DNA of 64,000 nucleotides from JBOGOC01 sp050747525 (GCA_050747525.1 JBOGOC010000002.1:72073-136072), one strand, 5' to 3'; positions 23,254 to 34,268 are shown, counted from the first letter of the stretch. Notes: generated from the sequence alone by a model not told the origin. Translations and numbers: made by a program.

Positions 23254-24456
23254 ATGGATCTCTTTTCCGGCGGCTTGGCTGCAGTCATCGTCGGCCTCCT
23301 GCTGGTGGCGGGGGGGTTCGCGGGGGGGTGGTGGGGGCAGCAGGCCCTGCGGTGGTGGCGGCGTGACGAGGCCGACCTGCAGGAGGACTTCGCCCGCCTC
23401 TATACCGAGGCCATGACTCACTACATCGCGGGGCGGCGCGACGAGGCCATCGACGGGCTCACGCGGGCGGCTCGGCTGCGCACGGACGTGGTGGGGCTCT
23501 ACCTGACGCTGGGCGACCTCTACCGTGAGAAGGGTCTGTTCGATCGCGCCATCCGGGTGCACGCCGGGCTGCTGGGGCGCCAGGACCTGACGCGCGCCGA
23601 GCGCGCGCAGGCCCACGCCAGCCTGGGAGAGGACTTCCGGGTGGCCGGTCTGGTGGAACGATCGCGCGAGTCGTACCAGAAGGCCCTGGACCTCGATGGC
23701 CGCAATCTGGCCGCTCTGCGCGCCATGTCCAGACTGTGCATCGAGGAGCGGCAGTGGGAGAAGGCTCTCGAGCTGGAGGAAAGCATCTTGAGGTTGGACC
23801 GATTGCGCAAGAGCCGGCCGCTGGCGTTCATCTACAACGAGATCGGGCGCGAGCAGATGCGGCAGGGGAACGACCGGGCGGCCATGCGCCACTTCCAGAA
23901 GGCCATCGCGGTTGACGACCGGGCCTATCCGGCTCATATCTTCCTGGGCGATCTCCATTACAAGGAAGGACGGCTCCGCAAGGCGGTGGAACATTGGGAG
24001 CGGGTCGTGGACCTCGAGCCGCGCCACCTGGCCCTGGTCTTCGATCGGCTGGAGAACGCCTACGCCGAGCCGGAGATCGGCCGATCCCTCGAGGAGCTGT
24101 GCCGCCGCATCGCCGAACTGGACGAAGGCAACTGGCGCGCCCGTGTGCTGCTGGCCCGGCAGGAGCGCGCGCGCGGAGAGGACGAGGCCGCCTACAGAGA
24201 CCTGCTCGACGCCGCCAGGGTCTTCCCCGGCTCCCTCACGGTGTCGCAGGAGCTGTGGCGGATGGCTCTGGCGCGCGCGCCCGACAGGAAGAAGATCGAG
24301 AGCTACCTGGAGCGGGTGAAGATGGTCAACGAGTTCGCCGACCCGTTCGTCTGCTCGACCTGCCGGTACGCCTCGCTGGAATATCTGTGGCGGTGCCCGC
24401 AGTGCTTCGAATGGGACACGTTCGCGGAGGAACGGCCCCGAAGCGGGGCTTCCTAG
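23254..24456 (+). CDS. lapB: LapB-like TPR protein with rubredoxin-type zinc domain
   Basis: A 400-residue protein with an N-terminal membrane anchor (about residues 8-27), a run of tetratricopeptide repeats (about 45-340) and a C-terminal metal-binding domain. The four cysteines C367-x2-C370 and C381-x2-C384 (CSTCRYASLEYLWRCPQC) match the rubredoxin-type zinc site of E. coli LapB/YciM, which regulates LpxC degradation. Length, order of domains and the neighbouring lapA all support the assignment. The ATG at 23254 follows a GCGAAAGG stretch; no strong ribosome binding site is seen. Confidence 0.92.
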   Translation: MDLFSGGLAAVIVGLLLVAGGFAGGWWGQQALRWWRRDEADLQEDFARLYTEAMTHYIAGRRDEAIDGLTRAARLRTDVVGLYLTLGDLYREKGLFDRAIRVHAGLLGRQDLTRAERAQAHASLGEDFRVAGLVERSRESYQKALDLDGRNLAALRAMSRLCIEERQWEKALELEESILRLDRLRKSRPLAFIYNEIGREQMRQGNDRAAMRHFQKAIAVDDRAYPAHIFLGDLHYKEGRLRKAVEHWERVVDLEPRHLALVFDRLENAYAEPEIGRSLEELCRRIAELDEGNWRARVLLARQERARGEDEAAYRDLLDAARVFPGSLTVSQELWRMALARAPDRKKIESYLERVKMVNEFADPFVCSTCRYASLEYLWRCPQCFEWDTFAEERPRSGAS

Positions 24457-24466
24457 GAGGATGCTG

Positions 24467-25219
24467 ATGTCGGATACGCGAGGCAAGATCGGCCCCATCA
24501 CCGTCCCGGCCCTTCTGCACAACCTGTGCGCCGCCCGCCAGACCGGGACGCTGGTGGTCTCGGACGAGGCGCGCCGCAAGTCCATCTACTTCGACGAGGG
24601 GAACATCGTGTTCGCGGCCTCCACCGACCCGGATGAACGGCTCGGAGCGCTCTACCTGCGCCAGGGGATGGTCGGGCTCCGCGCGGTGCAGCAGGCCGTC
24701 GAGGTCTCGCTCGCCGAGAAGAAGCGCCTCGGCACCGTGCTGGTGCAGATGAAGGCCATCCGTCCCCAGGATCTCGTCTGGGGCGTGTCCGAGCAGGTCA
24801 AGGAGATGGTGCTGGGGCTGTTCCAGTGGGTGCGGGGGGAGTTCGCGTTCGAGGCCGGCCCGCTCCCCTCGAGCGAGGTGATCACGCTGAAGATGTTCAC
24901 GCCGGATCTGCTGCTCACCGGCGTCAAGAGCATCAGCTCGTGGTCCCGCATCGAAGCCGCCGTGGGCGGGCTGGACACCCGGTACGGCACCACCCCGCAG
25001 CTCGAGGACCTGGCGGGCGCTCTCAACCTCACGCTGGACGAGTGGACCCTGCTGTCACGGTGCGAGCAGGAGGCCCCCCTGGGGAAGATCTGCGAGGAAT
25101 CGGCGATGACCGACTTCGAAGCGTGCCGGCTCATCTGGGCCTTCACGGTGGTGGGGCTCCTGCGCAGGCAGCAGGCTGCGGCCCGGGCCGCCGCGGCCCG
25201 CGCCGGCAGCGCGGGGTGA
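24467..25219 (+). CDS. DUF4388 domain protein
   Basis: A 250-residue cytoplasmic protein with an N-terminal DUF4388 domain (about residues 6-105: ITVPALLHNLCAARQTGTLVV ... SIYFDEGNIVFAAST ... LGALYLRQGMV). A helical C-terminal region follows, including LAGALNLTLDEWTLLSR and ACRLIWAFTVVGLL. DUF4388 proteins are common in Acidobacteriota and Deltaproteobacteria, often near two-component or gliding genes, but have no settled function. AGGAGG at 24455 favours the ATG at 24467 over the one at 24461. It follows lapB by 10 nt and is probably co-transcribed. Confidence 0.85.
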   Translation: MSDTRGKIGPITVPALLHNLCAARQTGTLVVSDEARRKSIYFDEGNIVFAASTDPDERLGALYLRQGMVGLRAVQQAVEVSLAEKKRLGTVLVQMKAIRPQDLVWGVSEQVKEMVLGLFQWVRGEFAFEAGPLPSSEVITLKMFTPDLLLTGVKSISSWSRIEAAVGGLDTRYGTTPQLEDLAGALNLTLDEWTLLSRCEQEAPLGKICEESAMTDFEACRLIWAFTVVGLLRRQQAAARAAAARAGSAG

Positions 25220-25398
25220 ACGGGACGTGTATTTTCCGCGTCGAAACGGCTGCGCGAACCGTTGAAAAAGCAGCCGGGAAACGCCGTAGGTGGAATCCCG
25301 GTGAAAGGACGTCTATGGTGGAGGCTATTCCGTCTTCATCGGGACATACCCGCAGGTGGATGACGGCCACTCCGGAGCAGCCAGGCGCCGTGGCTTCC

Positions 25399-25427
25399 TT
25401 GACTGTACCGGGATCTGCTGGTAACTT
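25399..25427 (+). promoter_or_regulatory. candidate sigma-70-type promoter for htrA
   Basis: TTGACT (25399-25404) and TAACTT (25422-25427) are separated by exactly 17 bp and lie 31 bp before the htrA start. Four or five of six positions match each consensus hexamer. The 238-nt region between the DUF4388 gene and htrA otherwise shows no gene. Confidence 0.45.
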
Positions 25428-25457
25428 AAGGGTTTGCGACTAGGGGAGCCAACGGCG

Positions 25458-27086
25458 ATGTCAGGTGGTGATCGAGGCTCGATGACACGAAAAGTTCACT
25501 TTGTCTTGCTTACGTTCGGGATTTCTTCGGCCCTGGTTTTCAGCATGGCTCTTTCGGCCGGAGAGGCGCCCGACAGTCAGCCTCCCAAGGAAACCGGCTC
25601 CAAGGCGGTCGCCACGGACCAGGTCGTGCCGGCGCAGCGCAGCGAGCGCGACCTCTCCATACCGCCCGCGCCCCGGGGGACGCCGGATCCGGCGCTCTTC
25701 CTGCCCAACATCGCCGACATTGCGGAAAAGGCCAACGCGGCCGTGGTGAACATCCGGGCCACCGAGATCATCCGCAGCAGCAACAAGGGCAACCGCAAGC
25801 GGAGCCCCCAGGATCCGTTCGAGTTCTTCTTCCCCCGTCCGGACGGGCGCAACCTGCCCGACGGCGAGGATGACGACGATCAGCGGCAGGACAGTGGCGG
25901 CTCGGGGTTCGTCGTGACCGAGGACGGCTACATCATGACGAACTACCACGTCATCGAAGGGGCCGACAAGATCATCGTGCGCCTGGCAGGCGACAACAGG
26001 GACTACGAGGCGAAGGTCGTGGGGACGGACCAGCTCACCGATCTGGCCCTCCTCAAGGTCGAGTCGCGCCGCCGGCTCCCCGCCATCCCGCTGGGCAATT
26101 CCGAAGGTCTGCGCGTGGGCGAGTGGGTCATCGCCATCGGAAACCCGCTGGTGTACGACCACACCGTGACCGTGGGCGTGGTGTCCGCCAAGGGCCGCAA
26201 GCTGGTGGGCCTGTCGCGTGACGTGTCGCTCGACAACTACATCCAGACGGACGCCGCCATCAACCGGGGCAACTCGGGCGGGCCGCTCCTGAACGTGAAG
26301 GGCGAGGCGGTGGGCATCAACTCGGCCATCAGCGTGGCCGGCCAGGGGATCTCGTTCGCCATCCCCATCAACATGGCCCGCGACGTCATGACCCAGCTGC
26401 GCGAGTCCGGCAAGGTGTCTCGCGGCTACCTGGGCGTGACCATCCAAGACATCCAGAACGAGCTGTCCTCCGAGCAGCGCGAGTACTTCGGCCTGGAGGA
26501 GCGGTCGGGCGCTTTCGTGCAGTCGGTGGCTCCCGATCAGCCGGCGGACCGCGCCGGCCTGAAGCCGGGCGACGCCATCCTCACGGTGGACGGCCAGCCC
26601 ATCAACAGCAGCGACGACCTCATCCGCACCATCTCGGCCAAGACCCCCGGGGCGCACGTCAACCTGGGCGTCTTGAGGGACGGCAAGGAGAAGAAGCTCA
26701 CGGCGGAGCTGATGAACCGCCCGGATCGCAACGCGGCGCGCGAGGACGGCGAGGAAGAGGAGTCGACTCCCGACGAGCCGGCCGCCGATCGCCGCCTGGG
26801 CATGACCGTGGAAGAGCTGACCAACGAGGCGCGCCGCGAGCTCAAGCTGGGCAACGACGTGCACGGCGTGGTGGTCACCCGGGTCTCCCAGGTGAGCGCG
26901 GCATGGGACAAGGGGCTGCGCGAGGGAGACGTCATCCTGGAGGTGAACCGCCGGCCCGTGAACTCGCTGGAGGACTACAAGGGCATCGTCGACAGTCTCA
27001 AGCCCGGTGATCTCCTGGCTCTGTACGTGAGGAATCCGGGAGCCGACACCAGCCGGTTCGTCACCCTTCGCGTCGGAGCGGAGTGA
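25458..27086 (+). CDS. HtrA/DegP-type periplasmic serine protease
   Basis: A 542-residue Do-family protease-chaperone. It has an N-terminal signal or anchor (about residues 13-33), a trypsin-like domain with the triad H164 (TNYHVIEG), D195 (QLTDLALLK) and S273 (RGNSGGPLL), and two PDZ domains (about 305-400 and 440-535). An acidic linker (EDGEEEESTPDEP) separates the PDZ domains. It probably degrades or refolds misfolded envelope proteins, which fits its place after the LPS-assembly genes. The ATG at 25458 has TAGGGGAGCC upstream. A strong terminator follows the gene. Confidence 0.95.
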   Translation: MSGGDRGSMTRKVHFVLLTFGISSALVFSMALSAGEAPDSQPPKETGSKAVATDQVVPAQRSERDLSIPPAPRGTPDPALFLPNIADIAEKANAAVVNIRATEIIRSSNKGNRKRSPQDPFEFFFPRPDGRNLPDGEDDDDQRQDSGGSGFVVTEDGYIMTNYHVIEGADKIIVRLAGDNRDYEAKVVGTDQLTDLALLKVESRRRLPAIPLGNSEGLRVGEWVIAIGNPLVYDHTVTVGVVSAKGRKLVGLSRDVSLDNYIQTDAAINRGNSGGPLLNVKGEAVGINSAISVAGQGISFAIPINMARDVMTQLRESGKVSRGYLGVTIQDIQNELSSEQREYFGLEERSGAFVQSVAPDQPADRAGLKPGDAILTVDGQPINSSDDLIRTISAKTPGAHVNLGVLRDGKEKKLTAELMNRPDRNAAREDGEEEESTPDEPAADRRLGMTVEELTNEARRELKLGNDVHGVVVTRVSQVSAAWDKGLREGDVILEVNRRPVNSLEDYKGIVDSLKPGDLLALYVRNPGADTSRFVTLRVGAE

Positions 27087-27133
27087 TCGACCAATCGAGC
27101 GTGCCGCGAGGCGGCCGCGTGAGCTGACCATCG

Positions 27134-27174
27134 GGCAGGAGCCGAGGCAAGTTCCTCGCTCCTGCCTTTTTTTT
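27134..27174 (+). terminator. rho-independent terminator after htrA
   Basis: The stem GGCAGGAG-CCGAGG pairs with CCTCG-CTCCTGCC around a short CAAGTT-type loop, with one bulge, and is followed directly by eight T residues (27167-27174). It separates htrA from the beta-oxidation operon that starts at 27202. Confidence 0.9.
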
Positions 27175-27201
27175 CCTGCCCCGTGGGGCATTCCGGCATC
27201 C

Positions 27202-28601
<1,400 letters not shown>

Positions 28602-28605
<4 letters not shown>

Positions 28606-30404
28606 CCATCCCGCAGCTGTTCGACGAATCCGTGGCTTCCATACCCAGGACGGCGGCACTCACCGCCTGGCGGCCCGGGTTCGACCGCAACCTGTCCACC
28701 GACGATCTGAAGCGGCAGGTGGCCCGGCTCTCGGCGGGGCTGCAGGCCCTGGGCATGAAGGCGGGAGACCGCGTGCTGCTGCTGAGCGAGAACCGGCCCG
28801 AGTGGGCCATCATCGACTACGCCACCCAGTTCGCCGGGGGGATCCTGGTCCCCGTGTACGTCAGCCTCACGCCGCACCAGCTTCACTACATCCTGGACAA
28901 CTCGGGCGCGCGCTTCGCGGTGGCCTCCTCGCAGGCCCTGCTCGACAGGCTGCTGACCGCCGTGCACGACCTGCCGAACCTCACCCAGGTGATGGTCATC
29001 GACCAGGACGCCGCGGCCGAGGACGTCATGCACCTCGAATCGGTGTGCGCCATGGGAGACGACCTGCTGAGGGTCTCCCCCGGCGCGTGGCGCCAGCCCG
29101 CGGCGAGGCTTCACGAAGACGACGTGGCCACCATCATCTACACGTCAGGTACGACCGGGCCCCCCAAGGGAGTGATGCTGACGCACGGCAATCTCACGGC
29201 CAACGTCAACACCCTGACCGAGGTGCTCGACTTCCAGCCCGAGGACACCGCCCTGTCCTTCCTCCCCTTGTGCCACGTCACCCAGAGGCTCGCCGACTAC
29301 TGCTACTTCAAGAGGGGGTCGCGCATCGTGTACGTGGCGCTGGAGCACGTCGCCGCCGCGCTGACCCAGGTCCGGCCGACCACCTTCCCCGGCGTCCCCC
29401 GCGTGCTGGAGAAGGCGCGCGACGCGGTCCTGACTCGCGGCCAGTCGGGGCCGGCTCCGCGCCGGGCGCTGTTCCGCTGGGCACTCTCCACGGGCCGGAA
29501 GATGGCCCAGGCACGGCTGGAGGGCCGCGCTCCCGGACTCTGGCTGAAGGCGCGGCACGTCGTGGCCGACGCCCTCGTGCTCTCGAAGGTGCGCCGCGGG
29601 ATGGGCGGGCGCCTGCGCTACGTGGTGTGCGGCGGGGCCGCGCTCCCCCCCGAGGTGACCTGGTTCTTCCTCTCGGTAGGCCTCCCCGTGCTGGAAGGGT
29701 ACGGCCTCACGGAGACCACCGTGCTCACCATCAACCGGCACGATGGGATCGTCCCCGGGACGGTGGGCCCTCCCCTTCCCGGCACCGACCTGAGCATCTG
29801 CGAAGACGGAGAGATCGTGGCCACCGGCCCGGGTGTCGCCCGCGGCTATTACCGCGACGTGGCGCGCACCGAGCGCGACTTCCCGCGGGAGGGTTCCTTC
29901 AGGACCGGCGACCTCGGCCGCTTCGACTCCGGCGGCCGGCTGGTCATCACGGGGCGCAAGAAGGAGCTGCTGGTCACTTCGGGAGGCAAGAAGGTCCCCC
30001 CCTACGGCATCGAGCATACCCTGGTGCAGGACGACCTGATCGTGCAGGCGGTGCTGGTGGGAGACGGCCGGCGCTTCATCTCGGCGCTGATCGTGCCGGA
30101 TCGGCCGCGGGTCCTGGAACGCTGCCGCTCCATGGGGCTGGACGCGCCCGAAGGACTGGACGGCGCCCCCTACGCGGCGCTGCTGGCGCGCCCCGAGGTG
30201 CGCTCGCTGTTCGACCGGATCGTCACGGACTGCAACCGCGAGCTGTCGCGCTTCGAGCAGATCAAGAAGTTCGTGCTCCTTCCCATGGAATTCAGCATCG
30301 ACGGAGGCGAGCTCACCCCCACCCTGAAGATCCGCCGTCAGGCCGTGGAGGAGAAGTACCGTCATCTCATCGAGCCTCTCTACCTGGAAGCCCTGGAGGT
30401 CTAG
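28602..30404 (+). CDS. fadD: long-chain fatty-acid--CoA ligase (AMP-forming)
   Basis: A 600-residue AMP-dependent synthetase of the long-chain type. The P-loop motif is YTSGTTGPPKGVMLTHGNL. Other conserved blocks are LPLCHVTQRLADYCYF, GAALPPEVTWFF, LEGYGLTETTVLT, FRTGDLGRFD and GRKKELLVTSGGKKVPP. The fold matches the FAA1/FadD15-like branch with a long linker before the C-terminal lid. It activates fatty acids to acyl-CoA at the inner face of the membrane and would feed the dehydrogenase, FadJ and thiolase encoded downstream. It is coupled to the regulator gene by ATGA. Confidence 0.93.
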
Positions 30405-30406
30405 TC

Positions 30407-31687
30407 ATTCCGGCCTTCGTCCTGGCGGGCGCGCGCACCCCTTTCGCCAAGGCAGGGGGAGATCTGCGTCGCATGAGCGCCGTGAGCCTGGGGGTGGCGG
30501 CGGTGCGCGAAGCGTTGGCCCGCTCGGGGCTTCAGCCCGAAGACGTGGACGCCGTGGTCCTGGGCAACGTGGGGTCTCCGGCCGACGCCTCCAACGTGGC
30601 GCGCGTGATCGCCGTGACCGCGGGGCTCCCGGAGTCGGCTCCGGCGCACACGGTGAACCGCAACTGCGCCTCCGGCATGGAGGCGATCGCCCAGGCCGCC
30701 CGCATGATCGAGACGGGGCAGGCACGCGTGGTGGTGGCCGGCGGCGTCGAGTCGATGTCCAACGTCCCGTTCCTGATCTCCGACGACCTCAAGGACATCC
30801 TGACGGCCGCCTCCCGTGCGAAGGGCCCCGGAGCGAAGCTGGCCGCCTGGTCCCGTCTGCGCCCCAGGCACCTGACGCCGATGCCGGGCCTGCTGGCCGG
30901 CCTCACCGACCCGCTGTGCGGCCTGAGCATGGGGCAGACGGCGGAGGTCCTTGCCGCGCAGTTCGGCATCACGCGCGACGATCAGGACAAGCTCGCCCTG
31001 GAGAGCCACCGGCGGGCCACCGCGGCCGCCTCCCGCCTGCAGGAGGAGATGACCCCCGTGTTCCCCTCCTCGGGCCGGACCGTGCGCGGGGTGCACCAGG
31101 ACATCGGCCCGCGCCCGCAGCAGACCCTCGAGGCGCTGGCGCGGCTGCGCCCTGTCTTCGACAAGGCGCGCGGGACGGTCACGGCGGGCAACTCGTCTCC
31201 CATCACGGACGGCGCGGCGGCGGTGGTGCTGGTGTCGGCCGACGTGGCGCGCCCTGACGGCACGTCCCCGCTGGTGCGCGTGCGGGCCACCGCGGCGGCC
31301 GGGCTGTCGCCCCGGCGCATGGGGCTGGGCCCCGCGTACGCCGTTCCCAAGGTCCTGAAGGAAGCGGGGCTGCAGCTGTCCGACATGGCCCTGGTGGAGA
31401 TCAACGAGGCCTTCGCGGCGCAGGTGCTCGCCTGCGCCCAGGCGCTCGGCTCCGAGCGCTTCGCGCGCGAAGAGCTGGGACGCGACACCCCCGTGGGGGA
31501 TCTGGACCCGGAGCGGACCAACGTCCACGGCGGGGCGATCGCCCTGGGTCACCCGGTGGGGGCGAGCGGAGCGCGGCTGGTGCTCACGCTGGCCATGGAG
31601 ATGCGCCGCCGCGGCGCGCCGTTCGGCCTGGCCACCCTGTGCGTGGGCGGCGGCCAGGGGATGGCCATGATCCTGGAGGCGGCGTGA
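30407..31687 (+). CDS. fadA: acetyl-CoA acyltransferase (thiolase), probable ATT start
   Basis: A 426-residue thiolase catalysing the last step of beta-oxidation. The acyl-accepting cysteine is C87 in NRNCASGMEA, and the other active-site blocks are VEINEAFAAQ, GGAIALGHPVGASG and CVGGGQG. The family N-terminus (AFVLAGARTPFAKAGG) begins directly after an ATT codon at 30407, which lies 6 nt after a perfect GGAGGT ribosome binding site. No ATG, GTG or TTG lies between the preceding stop and this point; the first in-frame ATG, at 30473, would remove 22 conserved residues. I therefore take ATT as the start. A base-call error is the main alternative. Confidence 0.9.
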   Translation: MPAFVLAGARTPFAKAGGDLRRMSAVSLGVAAVREALARSGLQPEDVDAVVLGNVGSPADASNVARVIAVTAGLPESAPAHTVNRNCASGMEAIAQAARMIETGQARVVVAGGVESMSNVPFLISDDLKDILTAASRAKGPGAKLAAWSRLRPRHLTPMPGLLAGLTDPLCGLSMGQTAEVLAAQFGITRDDQDKLALESHRRATAAASRLQEEMTPVFPSSGRTVRGVHQDIGPRPQQTLEALARLRPVFDKARGTVTAGNSSPITDGAAAVVLVSADVARPDGTSPLVRVRATAAAGLSPRRMGLGPAYAVPKVLKEAGLQLSDMALVEINEAFAAQVLACAQALGSERFAREELGRDTPVGDLDPERTNVHGGAIALGHPVGASGARLVLTLAMEMRRRGAPFGLATLCVGGGQGMAMILEAA

Positions 31688-33828
31688 TCGAGCTGACGAT
31701 GGGCTCCGGCACCGCTCCCGAAGGCATCGCGGAGGTCCGCTTCGATCATCCCACCGACCGCGTGAACCTCCTCTCGGAGGCCTCGATGCAGCGGCTGTCC
31801 GAGATCCTGGACCGACTCGAGCAGGACGCGCGCGACGGACGGGTGCGCGGCGTGGCCTTCACCAGCGGCAAGCCGAAGACCTTCCTGGCGGGCGCCGACG
31901 TCAAGGCGTTCGTGACGGTGGCCGACGCCGGCGACCCCGTGGCCGCGGCGGCGAAGGCCCGCGAGGGACAGCGGCTCTTCTCACGCATCGCGGCCCTGCC
32001 GGTCCCCACGGTGGCCGCCATCAACGGGGCCTGCCTCGGCGGCGGCCTGGAGATGGCCCTGGCGTGCACCAGCCGGCTCGCTTCCGACGCCCCCGAGGTC
32101 TCCATCGGCCTGCCGGAGGTGCGGCTCGGTCTGGTCCCCGGATGGGGAGGGACACAGCGCCTGCCCCGCCTCGTGGGCGCGGGACGCGCCCTGGACCTCA
32201 TCCTGACGAGCCGCACGCTCGATGGCCGGCGCGCGATGAAGCTCGGCGTGGTGGACGGGGTGGTCCCCGCCGAGGGCATCGTCCGGGCCGGCCTCGAAGA
32301 GGCGGCACGGCTGGCCTCCGGCGGCCGGCCGCGGCGGGCCGCGTGGAGCCTCGTGGATCGCCTGCCGCCGCTTCGTCCCCTCGTGTACGCGATGGCGCGC
32401 CGCGGCGTGCTGAAGCTGACCTCGGGGCGATACCCGGCGCCGCTGGCCGCCATCGAGGCCGTGCGCTTCGGCCTGCGCAACGGGATCGAGGAGGGGCTCG
32501 TCCACGAGGCCGAGCTGTGCGGCCGGCTCCTGGTGGGAGACATCTCGCGCAATCTGGTGCGCATCTTCCTGGCGATGCGCGCGGCCGCGCCGGGATCCGA
32601 CGGCAAGCCGGCGGTGCGGCGCGTCGGAGTGCTGGGCGCGGGCACGATGGGAGGCGGGATCGCCGCGGTGGCGGCCATGTCGGGGCTGCCCGTGCGCCTT
32701 CGCGACGTGACGGCCGAGGCGCTCGCGCGCGGCATGGGACAGGTGCGGAGCCTGGCCTCGTCGGCATCGCGCAAGGGCCGCCTGAGCCGGTACGAAGCCG
32801 CGCTGCGCGAGGCGCTGGTGTCCCCCACCACCGATATGGGCGGGTTCGGCGGGTGCGACCTGGTCGTCGAGGCGGTGGTCGAGAACCTGGCGGTCAAGCG
32901 CCAGGTGCTGGCCGACCTGGAGCCGCGCGTGTCTCCGTCCTGCATCTTCGCCACCAACACCTCGTCTCTCTCGGTAGGCGACATCGCCGCGCAGGCCTCC
33001 CGTCCGGGGCGCGTCGTGGGACTGCACTTCTTCAATCCCGTCGAGAAGATGCCCCTGGTGGAGGTCGTGCGCGCCCCCGGGACCGATCCGGAGGTGGTGG
33101 AGGCGGCCACCGCCCTGGCCAAGCGCATGGGGAAGACGCCGGTCGTCGTGAACGACACGCCGGGCTTCGTGGTGAACCGCATCCTCATGCCCTACATGGC
33201 CGGCGCCATGGAGCTGCTGGCGGGCGGGGCCTCCGTGCAGCGCGTCGATCGCGCGCTGGTGGATTTCGGTATGCCGATGGGCCCCTTCGCGCTGCTGGAT
33301 CGCATCGGGCTGGACGTGGCCGCCCACGTGGCGGAGGTGCTGGGCACCGCGTTTCCGGATCGGCCCCGCCATCCGGTGAGCGCGAAGCTGCCGGCGGCCA
33401 TGGCCCAGGCGGGCCTGCTGGGGACCAAGGCCGGGCGCGGCTTCTATCGCTACAGATCGTCCAGGAAGGGGGGCGCGCACGGCGTGCCCGGTCGGCCGTC
33501 TCCCGAGGTGACCGATCTGCTGCGCGCACTGGGCGGCTCCACCGGAACCGGGGACGGCCCGACAGGATCCCTCCAGGAGCACGAGATTGCCGATCGCCTC
33601 GTGGACGCCATGGTGGACGAGGCGGCCCGCCTGCTTTCGGATGGCGGAGTGGACTCGCCCGTCACGATCGACCTGGCCATGGTGATGGGGGCCGGGTTCC
33701 CGCCGTTTCGTGGAGGCCTGCTGCGGCACGCCGACACCGTGGGGCGCGAGGTCATCGCGGCCCGCCTGTCGGCGCGCGGAGTGCAGCCGGCCCCGCTGCT
33801 CCTGGAGAAAGGACGCTTCCACGCATGA
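31684..33828 (+). CDS. fadJ: fatty-acid oxidation multifunctional enzyme (enoyl-CoA hydratase / 3-hydroxyacyl-CoA dehydrogenase)
   Basis: A 714-residue fusion. The N-terminal crotonase domain has the oxyanion-hole segment FLAGADVKAF and the two catalytic glutamates E123 (GGGLEMALAC) and E145 (GLPEVRLGLVPGWGG). The NAD-binding domain starts at VLGAGTMGGG (318-325), with the catalytic histidine in GLHFFNPVEKMPLVEV. Two C-terminal dehydrogenase helical domains follow, with GFVVNRIL and GAGFPPFRGG. It forms the alpha subunit with the thiolase. A GTG start overlaps the thiolase stop (GTGA), and the stop overlaps arsC (ATGA). Confidence 0.95.
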   Translation: MIELTMGSGTAPEGIAEVRFDHPTDRVNLLSEASMQRLSEILDRLEQDARDGRVRGVAFTSGKPKTFLAGADVKAFVTVADAGDPVAAAAKAREGQRLFSRIAALPVPTVAAINGACLGGGLEMALACTSRLASDAPEVSIGLPEVRLGLVPGWGGTQRLPRLVGAGRALDLILTSRTLDGRRAMKLGVVDGVVPAEGIVRAGLEEAARLASGGRPRRAAWSLVDRLPPLRPLVYAMARRGVLKLTSGRYPAPLAAIEAVRFGLRNGIEEGLVHEAELCGRLLVGDISRNLVRIFLAMRAAAPGSDGKPAVRRVGVLGAGTMGGGIAAVAAMSGLPVRLRDVTAEALARGMGQVRSLASSASRKGRLSRYEAALREALVSPTTDMGGFGGCDLVVEAVVENLAVKRQVLADLEPRVSPSCIFATNTSSLSVGDIAAQASRPGRVVGLHFFNPVEKMPLVEVVRAPGTDPEVVEAATALAKRMGKTPVVVNDTPGFVVNRILMPYMAGAMELLAGGASVQRVDRALVDFGMPMGPFALLDRIGLDVAAHVAEVLGTAFPDRPRHPVSAKLPAAMAQAGLLGTKAGRGFYRYRSSRKGGAHGVPGRPSPEVTDLLRALGGSTGTGDGPTGSLQEHEIADRLVDAMVDEAARLLSDGGVDSPVTIDLAMVMGAGFPPFRGGLLRHADTVGREVIAARLSARGVQPAPLLLEKGRFHA

Positions 33829-34268
33829 ACATCCTGTTCCTGTGCACGGGCAACGCCGCCCGCAGCCTCATGGCGGAGGCCATCGCCCGCTCGCTGGCTC
33901 CTCCCAATGCGCCGCTCGCCTTCTTCAGCGCGGGGACCATCCCCCAGGGTGTCCATCCCCTCACCACGGCCGTGCTGCGCGAGGCGGGGCTGGACGTCTC
34001 GCAGCTCTCGTCCAAAGGGATCGAGGCCATCCCCTTCGACGCGATGAACCTGGTGGTCACGTTGTGCGACGACGCGCGCCAGGCCTGCCCTGCACCGCCG
34101 GCCGGCGCGCGGCACCTGCACTGGGGACTGCGCGACCCGGCCTCACCCGGCATCCCCGAAGCACAGCGTGAAGAGGCCTTCCGCGCGGCGCGCGAAGAGG
34201 TGCGCACCTGCGTGAAGCGGCTGATGTTCGAGCTGGCCATGGATCCATCGTTGAGGAGACGACCGTGA
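33825..34268 (+). CDS. arsC: thioredoxin-coupled arsenate reductase-like protein (LMW-PTP fold)
   Basis: A 147-residue protein with the P-loop C7-TGNAA-R13-S of low-molecular-weight phosphatases. It also has the second and third redox cysteines of the thioredoxin-coupled ArsC family, C81 and C88 in TLCDDARQACP. The HWGLRDPA segment matches the HWGxxDPA of ArsC rather than the DPY of protein tyrosine phosphatases. All residues for arsenate reduction are present. Its place inside a beta-oxidation operon, overlapping fadJ and the dehydrogenase gene by 4 nt each, is unusual, and its substrate here may not be arsenate. Confidence 0.85.
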   Translation: MNILFLCTGNAARSLMAEAIARSLAPPNAPLAFFSAGTIPQGVHPLTTAVLREAGLDVSQLSSKGIEAIPFDAMNLVVTLCDDARQACPAPPAGARHLHWGLRDPASPGIPEAQREEAFRAAREEVRTCVKRLMFELAMDPSLRRRP

